Below, piece by piece: positions 1 to 8,924 of a stretch of DNA of 64,000 nt. Origin of the DNA: UBA6926 sp045562535 (lineage in GTDB: Bacteria; Chloroflexota; Dehalococcoidia; UBA6926). A program made the translations under genes and the position numbers. The stretch spans positions 62,001 through 126,000 of the forward strand of contig JBJKVP010000006.1 of NCBI GenBank assembly GCA_045562535.1, given 5' to 3'. The notes below the pieces were generated by a model. That model was not told the DNA's origin and did not search any database. It saw nothing but the letters and a program-made list of their open reading frames with translations. Every line of letters starts with the position of its first letter. Position 1 is the first letter of the stretch.

Positions 1-192
1 AGGAGGTGTCCACGAAAAATGAATCATTTTACCTCCAATATTTGCTGAATCCATTACATCCGCTTGCAACTGTAGTGTTTCCGGCGGAGGAATTGGACTT
101 TGAAATCCCGCCTTTATTTGATTACAAGAAACGAGCGTACCGAGTAATATAAAAATAGGCAAAATCCATAAGATTTCTTTGAAACGCATCAT
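1..192 (-). CDS. Lipoprotein of unknown function (C-terminus off window)
   Basis: This reading frame is open from the left edge to an ATG-ATG at 192, giving the first 64 residues of a protein that continues outside the window. A perfect AAGGAGG ribosome binding site lies at 204-210, and the first ATG is the better spaced of the two. Residues 3-22 are a hydrophobic signal peptide ending in LVSC, a good lipobox, so Cys23 would be lipidated and the protein tethered to the membrane surface. The mature part begins with a proline-rich linker (PIPPPE). The visible part gives no fold or function. It is divergent from the HTH gene at 344. Confidence 0.7.
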   Translation of the reverse strand, partial: MMRFKEILWILPIFILLGTLVSCNQIKAGFQSPIPPPETLQLQADVMDSANIGGKMIHFSWTPP

Positions 193-273
193 GTATACAC
201 TGACCTCCTTAAGGCACTGCGTTTTTAATATTAGATTTACTAGCTCATTAAAATCAATAGCGACATTTAGATA

Positions 274-303
274 TTGACAAAAGCAGAACATATGATCTAT
301 CTT
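274..303 (+). promoter_or_regulatory. Sigma-70-like promoter for the small HTH gene
   Basis: A consensus TTGACA at 274-279 and TATCTT at 298-303 are separated by 18 bases, about 40 bases upstream of the chosen ATG at 344. It lies in the 151-base divergent region between the lipoprotein and HTH genes. Assigned by pattern only. Confidence 0.45.
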
Positions 304-343
304 TACCCTTCAAAGCATAATGGACAAATTAGGGAGGTTTGAT

Positions 344-634
344 ATGGCACGAAATCTGATAGATCGTATTAACGGCGACCCTGCAGAAAATTCTATTTAC
401 CAAGATAATGGATGCGGCCATGGATGTGAAAAATCTCTGGAGTGTCCATTTGAGAAGTGCATATTAGATATCGCTACTTCTGAACAAATAGGTATCCGTG
501 AGCAAAGAAACTTGTTAATACGATCAACTTGGATGGAGGAAAAGTGTAATATAGACCAAATAGCATCCAGGTTTAAATTAAGTAGAAGAACAATTCATAG
601 AATACTTGCCCAGAAAAACAATCTGGATAGCTAA
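344..634 (+). CDS. Small Cys-cluster helix-turn-helix protein
   Basis: A 96-residue protein. I chose the ATG at 344 over an in-frame ATG at 320 because GGGAGG at 332-337 sits 6 bases before it. The N-terminal half has a dense cysteine/histidine cluster (CGHGCEKSLECPFEKC) that could bind zinc or an Fe-S cluster. The C-terminal 30 residues have the pattern of a helix-turn-helix (IDQIASRFKLSRRTIHRIL), as in the DNA-binding domains of sigma factors and small regulators. Small proteins with an ECP-x-x-x-C motif before an HTH occur in Chloroflexota genomes and phages, but I know of no defined role. It is probably a DNA-binding regulator. Its target is unknown; the divergent lipoprotein gene is the obvious candidate. 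Confidence 0.7.
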   Translation: MARNLIDRINGDPAENSIYQDNGCGHGCEKSLECPFEKCILDIATSEQIGIREQRNLLIRSTWMEEKCNIDQIASRFKLSRRTIHRILAQKNNLDS

Positions 635-701
635 AATAATTATATCTCTAAGCGCAACATATCGAATTTTGAGCTGTAAATCCCTACATATAGAACAAAC
701 T

Positions 702-730
702 TTGCTCATACTGGCGTATTTTGCTAGAAT
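702..730 (+). promoter_or_regulatory. Candidate promoter for gyrB
   Basis: TTGCTC at 702-707 and TAGAAT at 725-730 (five of six matches to TATAAT) are 17 bases apart, about 90 bases before the gyrB start. The -35 element is weak. The 188-base gap between the HTH gene and gyrB shows nothing else clear. Confidence 0.35.
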
Positions 731-822
731 TAAAGAAGAAAAATCATTGTTACTCTAATTGAAAAATAAAGTACGCATTTAGATATGCAACAAATCTAGA
801 AATTTTACTGAGGTGTCAGTCC

Positions 823-3384
823 ATGGCTAAATCTTCGAAAAATAAAGACAACAATAAGCCAAAAGATAGTTATACCGCCGATGATATAACCGTATTGGAA
901 GGGTTGGAGGCAGTACGCCGAAGGCCAGGTATGTACATTGGAAGTACAGATGAGCGTGGTCTTCACCACTTAATATATGAAGTGGTTGATAATTCCGTTG
1001 ACGAAGCAATGGCAGGATTTTGCGAAAGCGTAATGATTACCTTAAAAGAAGACGGAAGCGCTGTGATCGTAGATGATGGTCGCGGTATACCTATAGATGT
1101 ACATCCGACTACTGGATTGACCGGACTACAAACTGTTATGACTACGTTGCATGCAGGAGGCAAATTTGGAGGCGGCAGTTATAAAGTTTCTGGTGGCCTC
1201 CACGGTGTAGGAGCATCTGTAGTAAATGCTCTTTCAATACATTTAAGAGCAGAAATCCGCAGAGGTGGCCAACTTTACACCCAAAATTATGAAAGAGGGA
1301 CTGCCATAGGAGAAATGGCGCACGAAGGACCTTCTGAGGGACAGGGAACTACTATTATTTTTACCCCAGATCCAGAGATATTTAAAGATACCACTTTTGA
1401 ATTTTCTACATTAGTAGAGAGATTCAGAGAAATGGCATATTTAAACCCAGGGTTGGAAATCTCTCTCATAGATGAGGCTAGTGATCAAGAAGCAACTTTC
1501 TACTTTGAGGGCGGCATTAAAAGTTTGGTTAAACATCTAAACGCTAAGAGACAAGTATTAAACCCAGACCCAATATATGTAGAAAAAGAAGCGGACGGAA
1601 CCAGAGTAGAGGTTTCAGTTCAATATAACGATGGTTTCGCAGAGACAGTTATGGGATTCGCGAATTGCATACACACTGTTGACGGAGGAACTCATTTAAC
1701 TGGGTTTAGGGGTGCACTTACAAGAGCACTGAATGATTATGCAAGAAAATTCAAAATCCTTAAAGATGATGACCCTAATTTACAAGGAGAAGATGCCCGT
1801 GAAGGAATAACAGCGGTTATTAGTGTTAAGTTAGGGGAGCCGCAATTTGAAGGACAAACGAAAGGGAAACTTGGTAACGCAGAAGTCAAAGGTCAGGTAG
1901 AAAGTTTATTTGCACAAGGCTTAACTCAACACCTAGAAGAACATCCCCAAGAAGCCAGACGCATATTAGATAAATGCCTTACATCTGCACGAGCTCGCGA
2001 AGCAGCAAGAAAAGCTCGGGAAATGGTGATTAGGAAAGGAGCCTTAGAATCTACTTCATTACCAGGAAAACTAGCGGATTGTTCCGATAAAAATCCAGAA
2101 AATTGTGAGCTCTTTCTAGTAGAGGGAAATTCTGCTGGAGGTTCAGCCAAAGAAGGCCGCGATAGGCAATTTCAAGCTATATTGCCACTAAGAGGGAAAA
2201 TACTAAATGTACAAAAAGCTCGAATTGATAAAGTTTTTGGCCATGAAGAAATACGTTCAATAGCAAGCGCTTTAGGTGTAGGGTTAGGAGGCGTGACCAA
2301 CAGAGCAGCCGGTGACGATGAAAATCCAGAAGAGCCAGATGAATCGGAAGGATTAAATTTATCCAAGCTTCGGTACCATAAAATAGTACTAATGGCTGAC
2401 GCCGACGTAGATGGTGCGCATATAAGAACCTTACTATTAACCCTATTTTATAGGCATTTTCAGCCATTAATACGACTAGGTTACATATATATCGCCCAAC
2501 CCCCTTTATACAGGGTTCAAATTGGAAAAAATAACATCCATTGGCTTTACTCAGATGAAGAAAAAGATACTACTCTATTAAAGCAAGCACTAAAGGGGCT
2601 CACCATCCGGGAGAGCTCGGAAAAAGAGTCAAATGTTATATATAAAGAGGCTCAAATTAAAGAAGTATTACCGGCTTTGAAGCGTTTGGCTAAAGCCATT
2701 AAAGATTTGGAGTATATCGGTTATCCATGGCCTCTATTGGTGGCAACTGCACAGTCAGTGATATCTGGAGAAAAAGATCTTTCCAGCAAAGACAATTTTA
2801 ATAGGCTGAAAACTGCTCTCTTAGAGCGTGACGTCAGAATAATTGATGAAAAAGAGCCGGGGAAAGTAGTGAAGGACAAAGCACAGCCTTCCAAACAAAC
2901 CCAGCAAACAATGTTTGATATACAAGAAGCAACAAACAAAGATAATGGTAGTTTTCTTACCATTCAGGATAAAGAAAGCGGTAGAACCCTTAAGTTAGAC
3001 CATTCTTTCTTTGCACTAGATGCTTCAGAGAGAATGACCGAGTTATCAACGGGGTTAAGAGAACACCTCGAAAAGGTGGGTACCGTTTTCAAAGGAGAGC
3101 GAGCTGTAGGGCGCGCCAATTCGATGCTTGATCTACCTGATATTATCACGGATGTTTCTACAAGAGGAGTAGGCGTACAAAGATACAAAGGGTTGGGGGA
3201 AATGAACCCCAAACAACTCTGGGAAACTACTCTAGATCCTCAAGTAAGAACTTTGCTCAAAGTTGAAATTGAAGATGCTTACCAAGCTAATGAACTTTTT
3301 GAAACCCTAATGGGCGAAGAAGTAAAGCCAAGAGCAACTTTTATACGGGACAATGCTCTTCTAGTGGAAAACTTAGACGTATAA
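823..3384 (+). CDS. gyrB: DNA gyrase subunit B
   Basis: ATPase subunit of type II topoisomerase gyrase, which introduces negative supercoils with GyrA. The GHKL ATPase domain is at the N-terminus (EGLEAVRRRPGMYIGS, DNSVDEAMAG, DDGRGIP, GGLHGVGASVVNAL), followed by the transducer domain. The TOPRIM domain follows (FLVEGNSAGGSAKEGRDR near residue 430, DADVDGAHIRTL near 527) and then the C-terminal GyrA-binding segment (RYKGLGEMNPKQLWETT). At 853 residues it is much longer than the roughly 640 of the compact form: about 140-150 extra residues (about 578-725) lie after the TOPRIM core, where many Gram-negative GyrB proteins carry an insert. Nine bases separate it from era, so the two are probably co-transcribed. 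Confidence 0.96.
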   Translation: MAKSSKNKDNNKPKDSYTADDITVLEGLEAVRRRPGMYIGSTDERGLHHLIYEVVDNSVDEAMAGFCESVMITLKEDGSAVIVDDGRGIPIDVHPTTGLTGLQTVMTTLHAGGKFGGGSYKVSGGLHGVGASVVNALSIHLRAEIRRGGQLYTQNYERGTAIGEMAHEGPSEGQGTTIIFTPDPEIFKDTTFEFSTLVERFREMAYLNPGLEISLIDEASDQEATFYFEGGIKSLVKHLNAKRQVLNPDPIYVEKEADGTRVEVSVQYNDGFAETVMGFANCIHTVDGGTHLTGFRGALTRALNDYARKFKILKDDDPNLQGEDAREGITAVISVKLGEPQFEGQTKGKLGNAEVKGQVESLFAQGLTQHLEEHPQEARRILDKCLTSARAREAARKAREMVIRKGALESTSLPGKLADCSDKNPENCELFLVEGNSAGGSAKEGRDRQFQAILPLRGKILNVQKARIDKVFGHEEIRSIASALGVGLGGVTNRAAGDDENPEEPDESEGLNLSKLRYHKIVLMADADVDGAHIRTLLLTLFYRHFQPLIRLGYIYIAQPPLYRVQIGKNNIHWLYSDEEKDTTLLKQALKGLTIRESSEKESNVIYKEAQIKEVLPALKRLAKAIKDLEYIGYPWPLLVATAQSVISGEKDLSSKDNFNRLKTALLERDVRIIDEKEPGKVVKDKAQPSKQTQQTMFDIQEATNKDNGSFLTIQDKESGRTLKLDHSFFALDASERMTELSTGLREHLEKVGTVFKGERAVGRANSMLDLPDIITDVSTRGVGVQRYKGLGEMNPKQLWETTLDPQVRTLLKVEIEDAYQANELFETLMGEEVKPRATFIRDNALLVENLDV

Positions 3385-3393
3385 TGTAGCTAT

Positions 3394-4308
3394 ATGAGTA
3401 AAGGAAGCTCGTCAAACAATTTTCATCGTGGCTATATTTCAATACTCGGTAGAGCCAATGTAGGTAAGTCGACTCTTTTAAACAAGTTATTGGGCGCAAA
3501 AATTGCAGCCGTAAGCTCCAAGCCACAAACAAGCAGGGGTAAGTTGCTCGGCATTGTTAACGAAGATACATTCCAAATAGGATTTTTAGACACCCCAGGA
3601 TGGCCTTCCAATGTGAACGTCGATGTTCTGGGAAGAAGAATGATACGAGAAATAAAAGAGGCTATGGATGAAGCAAATCTGATAGTTCTAATGGTAGCTC
3701 CTCTGTTGCCGGGAAGGATCGAAGCAGTGTTAATAGAGGAGCTAAAAAGAAAAGAAAAGCCCGTTTTCTTATTAATAAATAAAGTTGATACTGTAAAAAA
3801 AACAAACCTCCTTCCAGTTATTGACAAATATAATAGCCTTTATGAATTCGAAGAAATAATCCCTTTAAGCGCAATTCATGACGATATTTCTTCCCTTCCT
3901 TCCCGGCTTGCTATGAGTTTACCCAAAGGAGAACCACTATTCGATCAAGATCTATTAACGGACCGGTCAGAACGATTTCTCGTCGGTGAACTAGTCAGAG
4001 AAAAAGTCTTTGAACTTTATGGAAAAGAAATACCTTATGCAACTGCAGTTAAAGTAGACCCTTTTGAACAAAAAGATACCAAAGAGGGAATAACCGAAAT
4101 CATTGACGCTACAATATTTGTGGAGAAAGAATCACAGAAGGGGATACTGGTTGGGCAAGAGGGAAACGCTCTAAAAGAAGTAGGAATAGCCGCGCGCAAA
4201 GACATCGAGTCGTTACTACAAAGAAATGTATACCTAAATTTATGGGTCAAAACCAAGCAAAAATGGAGAGGCGACGGGAATTTTTTACGAGAGCTGAACG
4301 AAGATTAG
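3394..4308 (+). CDS. era: GTPase Era
   Basis: Ras-like GTPase that binds the 3' end of 16S rRNA and helps 30S maturation. The sequence shows G1 (GRANVGKST), the switch region (SSKPQTSRGK), G3 (DTPG) and G4 (NKVD) in the N-terminal half. A C-terminal KH RNA-binding domain contains the GxxG-type element VGQEGNALKEVG. The length of 304 residues is typical. It follows gyrB by 9 bases and ends one base before the convergent nadD gene; no terminator hairpin is obvious at that junction. Confidence 0.94.
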   Translation: MSKGSSSNNFHRGYISILGRANVGKSTLLNKLLGAKIAAVSSKPQTSRGKLLGIVNEDTFQIGFLDTPGWPSNVNVDVLGRRMIREIKEAMDEANLIVLMVAPLLPGRIEAVLIEELKRKEKPVFLLINKVDTVKKTNLLPVIDKYNSLYEFEEIIPLSAIHDDISSLPSRLAMSLPKGEPLFDQDLLTDRSERFLVGELVREKVFELYGKEIPYATAVKVDPFEQKDTKEGITEIIDATIFVEKESQKGILVGQEGNALKEVGIAARKDIESLLQRNVYLNLWVKTKQKWRGDGNFLRELNED

Positions 4309-4309
4309 T

Positions 4310-4921
4310 TTAACGCCCATAAAGATTCCTGTTTTCAATTATTTCAAACACTTTCTCTGGAACCATTGTTTGGATCGACTCGTTTGCTGCTATTCGTTCC
4401 CGAATATGAGTGGAACTTACATCGATTCTAGGCATGTCTTCGAGGAAAAGAGTCCTTTCACCTAGGCCGGTTAATTTCTTCTCAAGAAACGAAGTGTTCA
4501 CCGTACTTGCCCCACCCCTGGGCATAACTGCAAATTTACAGAGTTTAATTAGTTCTGTTGCTTTTTCCCACAAGTCGATATCTAACACAGAATCCTGCCC
4601 CAAAATAAATATTAGTTCATCATTCCCAGAAATACTTTTCCTAAGTTTCTTTATAGTATTTATAGTATAAGATGGCCCTTTTGTACCTATTTCTACGTCG
4701 GAAATCTCAAACGAATCATGACCAGCGATCGCAGCTTCAACCATATCAATGCGGTCCTTTGTTCCAGCAACTAATCCATTGGGTTTCATCCATGGATCGC
4801 CGGCTGGAACGAAAATAATTTTATCGAGGCCAAGTTTCTCAAAGGCATGTTCCGCGATAGCCATATGACCTAAATGTATAGGGTCGAAGCTTCCGCCAAG
4901 AATCCCAAAGGTTACCGCCAT
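4310..4921 (-). CDS. nadD: Nicotinate-nucleotide adenylyltransferase
   Basis: Transfers AMP from ATP to nicotinate mononucleotide in NAD biosynthesis. The nucleotidyltransferase signature GGSFDPIHLGH is at residues 9-19, and the second signature SSTHIRERI is near the C-terminus. The length of 203 residues fits. It overlaps the 3' end of obgE by 10 bases, so translation is probably coupled to that gene. An obgE-nadD pairing is common in bacteria. Confidence 0.94.
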   Translation of the reverse strand: MAVTFGILGGSFDPIHLGHMAIAEHAFEKLGLDKIIFVPAGDPWMKPNGLVAGTKDRIDMVEAAIAGHDSFEISDVEIGTKGPSYTINTIKKLRKSISGNDELIFILGQDSVLDIDLWEKATELIKLCKFAVMPRGGASTVNTSFLEKKLTGLGERTLFLEDMPRIDVSSTHIRERIAANESIQTMVPEKVFEIIENRNLYGR

Positions 4922-6186
4922 ATTAATTCCATTTCTCCAAGAAAAACAGTGTCTCCACTCGAAGCTCCAGCACGTTCAAGTTCCTCAACAACGCCAAATT
5001 TTCCGAGTTCTCGCCAAATATCCGCCGCCAGGACCATATCAGATAAATGGCCGCCGCCTACTAACCTCTCTGCTTTTTCATGTATCACACGCCAAACTCC
5101 CGGCTGAACTGTCTCGACAACAGGCGTTATCCGTTCGGGTTTTGGTCTCAGGATTACTCTGTCAGAAGGTGCATCTTTGGTTTTTTTCTGTTTCGCTTCC
5201 CCTACATATTTCATAGATGAACGCATTACTTCTTCCAGCCCTTCTCCCGAAATAGCTGACCCCATATATATTTCCGCTATTCCTAACTCTTTTAATTCCA
5301 TAGGTATTTGGGCTTTCTTTAACTGAACTTCAGGCAGATCAAGCTTATTAATAAAAACTATCTGGGGCTTAGAAAGAAGCTCTGGAGAATATAATTCTAG
5401 TTCCATATTGATTGATTTCCAAGATCCTGCTAGATCCTCGAGAGATCCATCAATGATGTGAACAAGTACGGAAGTTCTCTCCACATGCCGTAAAAATTGG
5501 TCGCCCAAACCCTTTCCATCATGAGATCCTTCTATTAAACCCGGAATGTCGGCTAATATGAACGTTGCCCATCCAACATTAACCACACCGAGGTTGGGTT
5601 CCAGGGTTGTGAACGGATAGCCTCCTATCTTCGGATTAGCTCCTGTGGTTCTTGCAAGGAAACTTGATTTCCCAGCATTCGGCTGACCAACTAATCCAAC
5701 ATCCGCTAACAGTTTAAGATCAAGGACTATCTCCAGATTTTCTCCGTTTTCCCCTGATTCAGCTAGTCGAGGTGCCCTGTTAGTTGACGTTGCAAAATGG
5801 GCATTACCTTTGCCTCCTTTGCCTCCCTGGGCCACTAATAGAGAATCTCCTTCTTTATCTAGATCAATGGATCCACCTTCACCCGTATCCATATGGTTCC
5901 ACTGAACTACAGTTCCTACAGGAACCCTAATTTCTAAATCTTTGCCAGAAAGGCCTGTTTTGTTTTTATTTTTTCCGTTTTGTCCATCCCCTGCTTTATA
6001 TATTTTCCCAGCACTAAATTCTTCAAGGGTTGCTCTTTGAGAGTTAGCTTTAATAAAGACAGATCCGCCTTCTCCTCCATCTCCACCAGAAGGACCGCCG
6101 AAAGGAACATACTTTTCTCTACGAAAAGCCACAGCTCCGCTGCCACCTTTGCCTGCAAGAACATTTATAAGTGCGTGATCAATCAT
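4912..6186 (-). CDS. obgE: GTPase Obg/CgtA
   Basis: Essential GTPase of 50S ribosome assembly and stress signalling. It has the glycine-rich N-terminal Obg fold (residues 1-158; GGKGGSGAVAFRREK, GGDGGEGG). The G domain carries GQPNAGKSS (G1), DIPGLIEG (G3) and NKLD (G4). A C-terminal OCT domain (about 345-424) includes RVIHEKAERLV. The length of 424 residues matches Obg proteins that have an OCT domain. It is the first gene of an obgE-nadD pair. The 132-base AT-rich gap to dnaA should contain its promoter, but I could not identify a clear one. Confidence 0.95.
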   Translation of the reverse strand: MIDHALINVLAGKGGSGAVAFRREKYVPFGGPSGGDGGEGGSVFIKANSQRATLEEFSAGKIYKAGDGQNGKNKNKTGLSGKDLEIRVPVGTVVQWNHMDTGEGGSIDLDKEGDSLLVAQGGKGGKGNAHFATSTNRAPRLAESGENGENLEIVLDLKLLADVGLVGQPNAGKSSFLARTTGANPKIGGYPFTTLEPNLGVVNVGWATFILADIPGLIEGSHDGKGLGDQFLRHVERTSVLVHIIDGSLEDLAGSWKSINMELELYSPELLSKPQIVFINKLDLPEVQLKKAQIPMELKELGIAEIYMGSAISGEGLEEVMRSSMKYVGEAKQKKTKDAPSDRVILRPKPERITPVVETVQPGVWRVIHEKAERLVGGGHLSDMVLAADIWRELGKFGVVEELERAGASSGDTVFLGEMELIWR

Positions 6187-6318
6187 TAGGCTATTATAAT
6201 AAAAGATAAGATATTTATTACATTATATTATTATTATCTTTCTTCTTTCTTCTCCTTACATATGGAAATGTGGGAAACCTATTTATGTAAATTAGGGGGA
6301 ATTTGTTAAAAGAAGAGG

Positions 6319-7686
6319 TTAAAGTGTGTGTTTTGTAGATATTATGTTTAAAACTGCGTCGGTGGTTTCCTGTAATTCGGGCGTTGTTAATATACCAGTT
6401 TCAATTTTTCTTACTCCGTGGATAACAGAGGAGTGATCTCTTCCGCTAAAAAGGGCCCCTATCTCCGATAGCGATAATTCAGTGTGGTGTCGAATAAGGT
6501 ACATGGCTATATACCTTGCTAAGACTAGGCTTCGCACCCTGCTTTTACCAGCTAACAACTCACTTGGAACATGGTGATAGGCAGCTACAGCATCGAGTAT
6601 GGTTTCTCCAGATATTGGCCCTAATTCGTTGACAGGTACTATATTTGAATGGAGCGCCTGTGTGGCTAAAGAGAGGTCAGGATTCCTTTTTAGCAAAGTT
6701 GATAGGGCAACTAATTTGTTAAGATCACCTTCCATCTGATGGACATTAACGTAAGGCCTGTTTGCTATGTAATGTAATACATCGTCACCTAATAGAATAG
6801 GGAGCCTTGTTGCCTTAAACGCCAGGATAGATACTCTGCTAGATTGATCTAAGGGATCTAGAGTAACTGTTAATCCAGAAGATAAACTCCCCATTAGTTT
6901 TTTATGGGTGAAAGGAAGCTCTTGCAGGGGTGTGTTTGATGAAATAACCACTTGCTTTCCATAACGTAATAAATTGTGGAATGTGTAAAATAAATTTTCC
7001 TCACTTTTCTCTTTTCCACATATGAAATGTATATCGTCTAAAATATACAAATCTGGCGACCTGTGGGCATCACGGAACTCTTTAATAGTTCTATGGCGGG
7101 CAGCTTCAATGAAATCATTGACAAAATCTTCTCCAGTGGTGAGTAATACTTCCCGGCCATTCTTTTGTGCTTCATGTGCAACCGCGTTTAGAAGGTGAGT
7201 TTTTCCGATTCCAGAAGGGCCTGAAAAAAGAAGAGGATTATATGTTTCGCCTGGTCTTTCTGATATTGCTAAGGCGGCAGCTCTAGCTAGCTCCGAGTTT
7301 TGTGCTTTAGCAAAGTGGTCAAATGTAAAATGTGATGAGGGAGCTTGGTTTGCCGACAAAGAATGAGATTCCGGTTTTTTTGATATGCTTGGCTTTTCGA
7401 ATACCTCTTGATGTTCGCGATGTTCTTTTACAGAAGAAACGACTCTTACGGATACTATGATTGAACCGTTAAGCATTCCAGCTAATGTTCGTTCAAGCAA
7501 CGCACGCATTCGTTTATCAAGCCATTCGGCTATAAAGCTGTTTTCTACCTCTATTACAAAAGTCTTCCCGTCAAAATCTGCCCCAGTGCTTGATTTTAAC
7601 CAAGTATCATAAGCGGAAGCACTAACTTGAACTCTTAAAGAATCAAGAGCAGCTTTCCATATTGTCTTGGGAGACTCTTGAGACAT
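6319..7686 (-). CDS. dnaA: Chromosomal replication initiator DnaA
   Basis: AAA+ initiator that binds DnaA boxes and melts the origin. Domain I is near residues 1-85, followed by a short linker. The AAA+ domain carries Walker A (GPSGIGKTHLLNA) and Walker B (LYILDDIHFI). The C-terminal domain IV has the DnaA-box-binding helix (SGRDHSSVIHGVRKIE; most DnaA proteins have GGRDHSTV). Two ATGs are possible. I chose 7686 because GGAGG at 7696-7700 is 9 bases before it but only 3 before the ATG at 7692. dnaN and recF, the usual neighbours, are absent here; gyrB lies 3 kb away on the other strand. Confidence 0.95.
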   Translation of the reverse strand: MSQESPKTIWKAALDSLRVQVSASAYDTWLKSSTGADFDGKTFVIEVENSFIAEWLDKRMRALLERTLAGMLNGSIIVSVRVVSSVKEHREHQEVFEKPSISKKPESHSLSANQAPSSHFTFDHFAKAQNSELARAAALAISERPGETYNPLLFSGPSGIGKTHLLNAVAHEAQKNGREVLLTTGEDFVNDFIEAARHRTIKEFRDAHRSPDLYILDDIHFICGKEKSEENLFYTFHNLLRYGKQVVISSNTPLQELPFTHKKLMGSLSSGLTVTLDPLDQSSRVSILAFKATRLPILLGDDVLHYIANRPYVNVHQMEGDLNKLVALSTLLKRNPDLSLATQALHSNIVPVNELGPISGETILDAVAAYHHVPSELLAGKSRVRSLVLARYIAMYLIRHHTELSLSEIGALFSGRDHSSVIHGVRKIETGILTTPELQETTDAVLNIISTKHTL

Positions 7687-7742
7687 AGGCATACCCCTCC
7701 TTAAGACAAGGCTATATAAAACTATCGGGTGTCACTTGGATC

Positions 7743-7863
7743 TAATGATTTGTTTGCTTCCCCAAAATTGCTGTGAAACAAGCGACTAGGAAAGACTACC
7801 TTTTAACAGGGGTTTGGGTCAAACTACCACCGGTCGGATGAGCGGCAGTTTCCTAGATCATTA
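7743..7863. other. Structured element between dnaA and fmt (possible RNA or cruciform)
   Basis: The 267-base gap between the divergent dnaA and fmt genes holds nested inverted repeats. An outer pair TAATGAT (7743-7749) / ATCATTA (7857-7863) directly abuts a hairpin TTGTTT (7750-7755) / AAACAA (7776-7781) on one side and an 8-bp pair CTAGGAAA (7786-7793) / TTTCCTAG (7849-7856) on the other, making a three-way junction. A small hairpin GTTTG-GGT-CAAAC (7812-7824) lies inside. It matches no RNA family I recognise (not SRP, 6S, RNase P, tmRNA or T-box). Orientation is unknown: it could be a dnaA leader, a fmt leader, a separate RNA, or a DNA structure. Confidence 0.35.
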
Positions 7864-7959
7864 CAGGGCGAGGCTGGCCTTAACTAATGCTTTTTTCTCA
7901 TAAAAGCTCTTTTATCCTTACACATCCCAATACAGGAGGTAAAAAGTGTAAAATAAATC

Positions 7960-8910
7960 ATGGATTTTTTAAACAACTTAATTTTTATGGGCACCTCATC
8001 CTTCGCGGTTCCAGCACTGGATGCATTGATTGGCAAAGGCATATTGCCTAGCGCTGTTTATACTCAGCCTGACAGAAAAGGTGGGCGAGGACGCCGTAGC
8101 CTTGTTTCTCCTGTTAAAGAAAAAGCCTTAGAGTATGAATTGCCTGTCATCCAGCCGGAAACTTTACGAGACCAGACTGAGCTTGCCCGATTCAAAACTC
8201 TTGAGCCTAGCATAGTAGTAGTAGCATCTTATGGGGCCATATTACCTTTAGACTATCTAGACTTGTTGACAAATGGGGGCCTGAACATCCATCCCTCCCT
8301 GCTGCCATTGCATCGTGGCCCTTCCCCTATAGTGAACACTATTTTGGCAGGAGATACAGAGACGGGAGTATCCATCTTCGTAATGGATAAAGGAATGGAT
8401 ACCGGCCCTATACTTAGGCAGAAAACTACCCCTGTCTATGTACATGAGACCGGGGGAGAACTGACTGATCGTTTGTCCCTAGAGGCCGCAAACATGCTTG
8501 TTCCCACACTAATTGATTGGATCAAAGGAGACATAGATCCAACGCCCCAAGATAACAATTTGGCTAGTTATTCGAAGTTGCTTAAAAAGAGTGATGGAGA
8601 ACTGGACTTTACAGAGCCAGCTATAAATTTGAAGCGAAAAATCGATGCTTTTAATCCATGGCCGTTATCATTTACCATGTATAAAGGAAAGCGACTAACC
8701 CTATTAGAGGCTTGGGTGCATGATGAACCAGAAGCAACATTGGATCCTGGAGAAATACTATATTCCCCGTCTGGCAAAAAGGTCTTATTGGGAACTGCAA
8801 AAGGGTCTCTAGATATACAAAAAATACAGATTGAAGGGAAACGCCCTGTCGTGGCTACAGAGTTTATACGAGGCTACCAAGACTTTGTTGGCAGTATATT
8901 GCCGAGCTAG
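7960..8910 (+). CDS. fmt: Methionyl-tRNA formyltransferase
   Basis: Formylates the amino group of initiator Met-tRNA from 10-formyl-tetrahydrofolate. The N-terminal formyltransferase Rossmann domain has FMGTSSFAVP, VVVASYGAILP and the catalytic signature NIHPSLLPLHRGPSP followed by TGVSIFVMDKGMDTGPI. The C-terminal OB-like domain starts near residue 205. The length of 316 residues is typical. The ATG at 7960 is forced by an in-frame TAA just upstream, yet the best Shine-Dalgarno (AGGAGGT, 7934-7940) is 19 bases away, which is unusually far. It converges with the L25 gene. The usual partner, def, is not adjacent. Confidence 0.93.
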   Translation: MDFLNNLIFMGTSSFAVPALDALIGKGILPSAVYTQPDRKGGRGRRSLVSPVKEKALEYELPVIQPETLRDQTELARFKTLEPSIVVVASYGAILPLDYLDLLTNGGLNIHPSLLPLHRGPSPIVNTILAGDTETGVSIFVMDKGMDTGPILRQKTTPVYVHETGGELTDRLSLEAANMLVPTLIDWIKGDIDPTPQDNNLASYSKLLKKSDGELDFTEPAINLKRKIDAFNPWPLSFTMYKGKRLTLLEAWVHDEPEATLDPGEILYSPSGKKVLLGTAKGSLDIQKIQIEGKRPVVATEFIRGYQDFVGSILPS

Positions 8911-8924
8911 TCACCGGTTGTGAT

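Noticed and set aside
6187..7959. Replication origin around dnaA
   Set aside because: The gap 6187-6318 is AT-rich, but I found only single poor matches to the DnaA box (such as TGTGGGAAA) and no cluster on either side of dnaA. Skew analysis of the whole chromosome would be needed.
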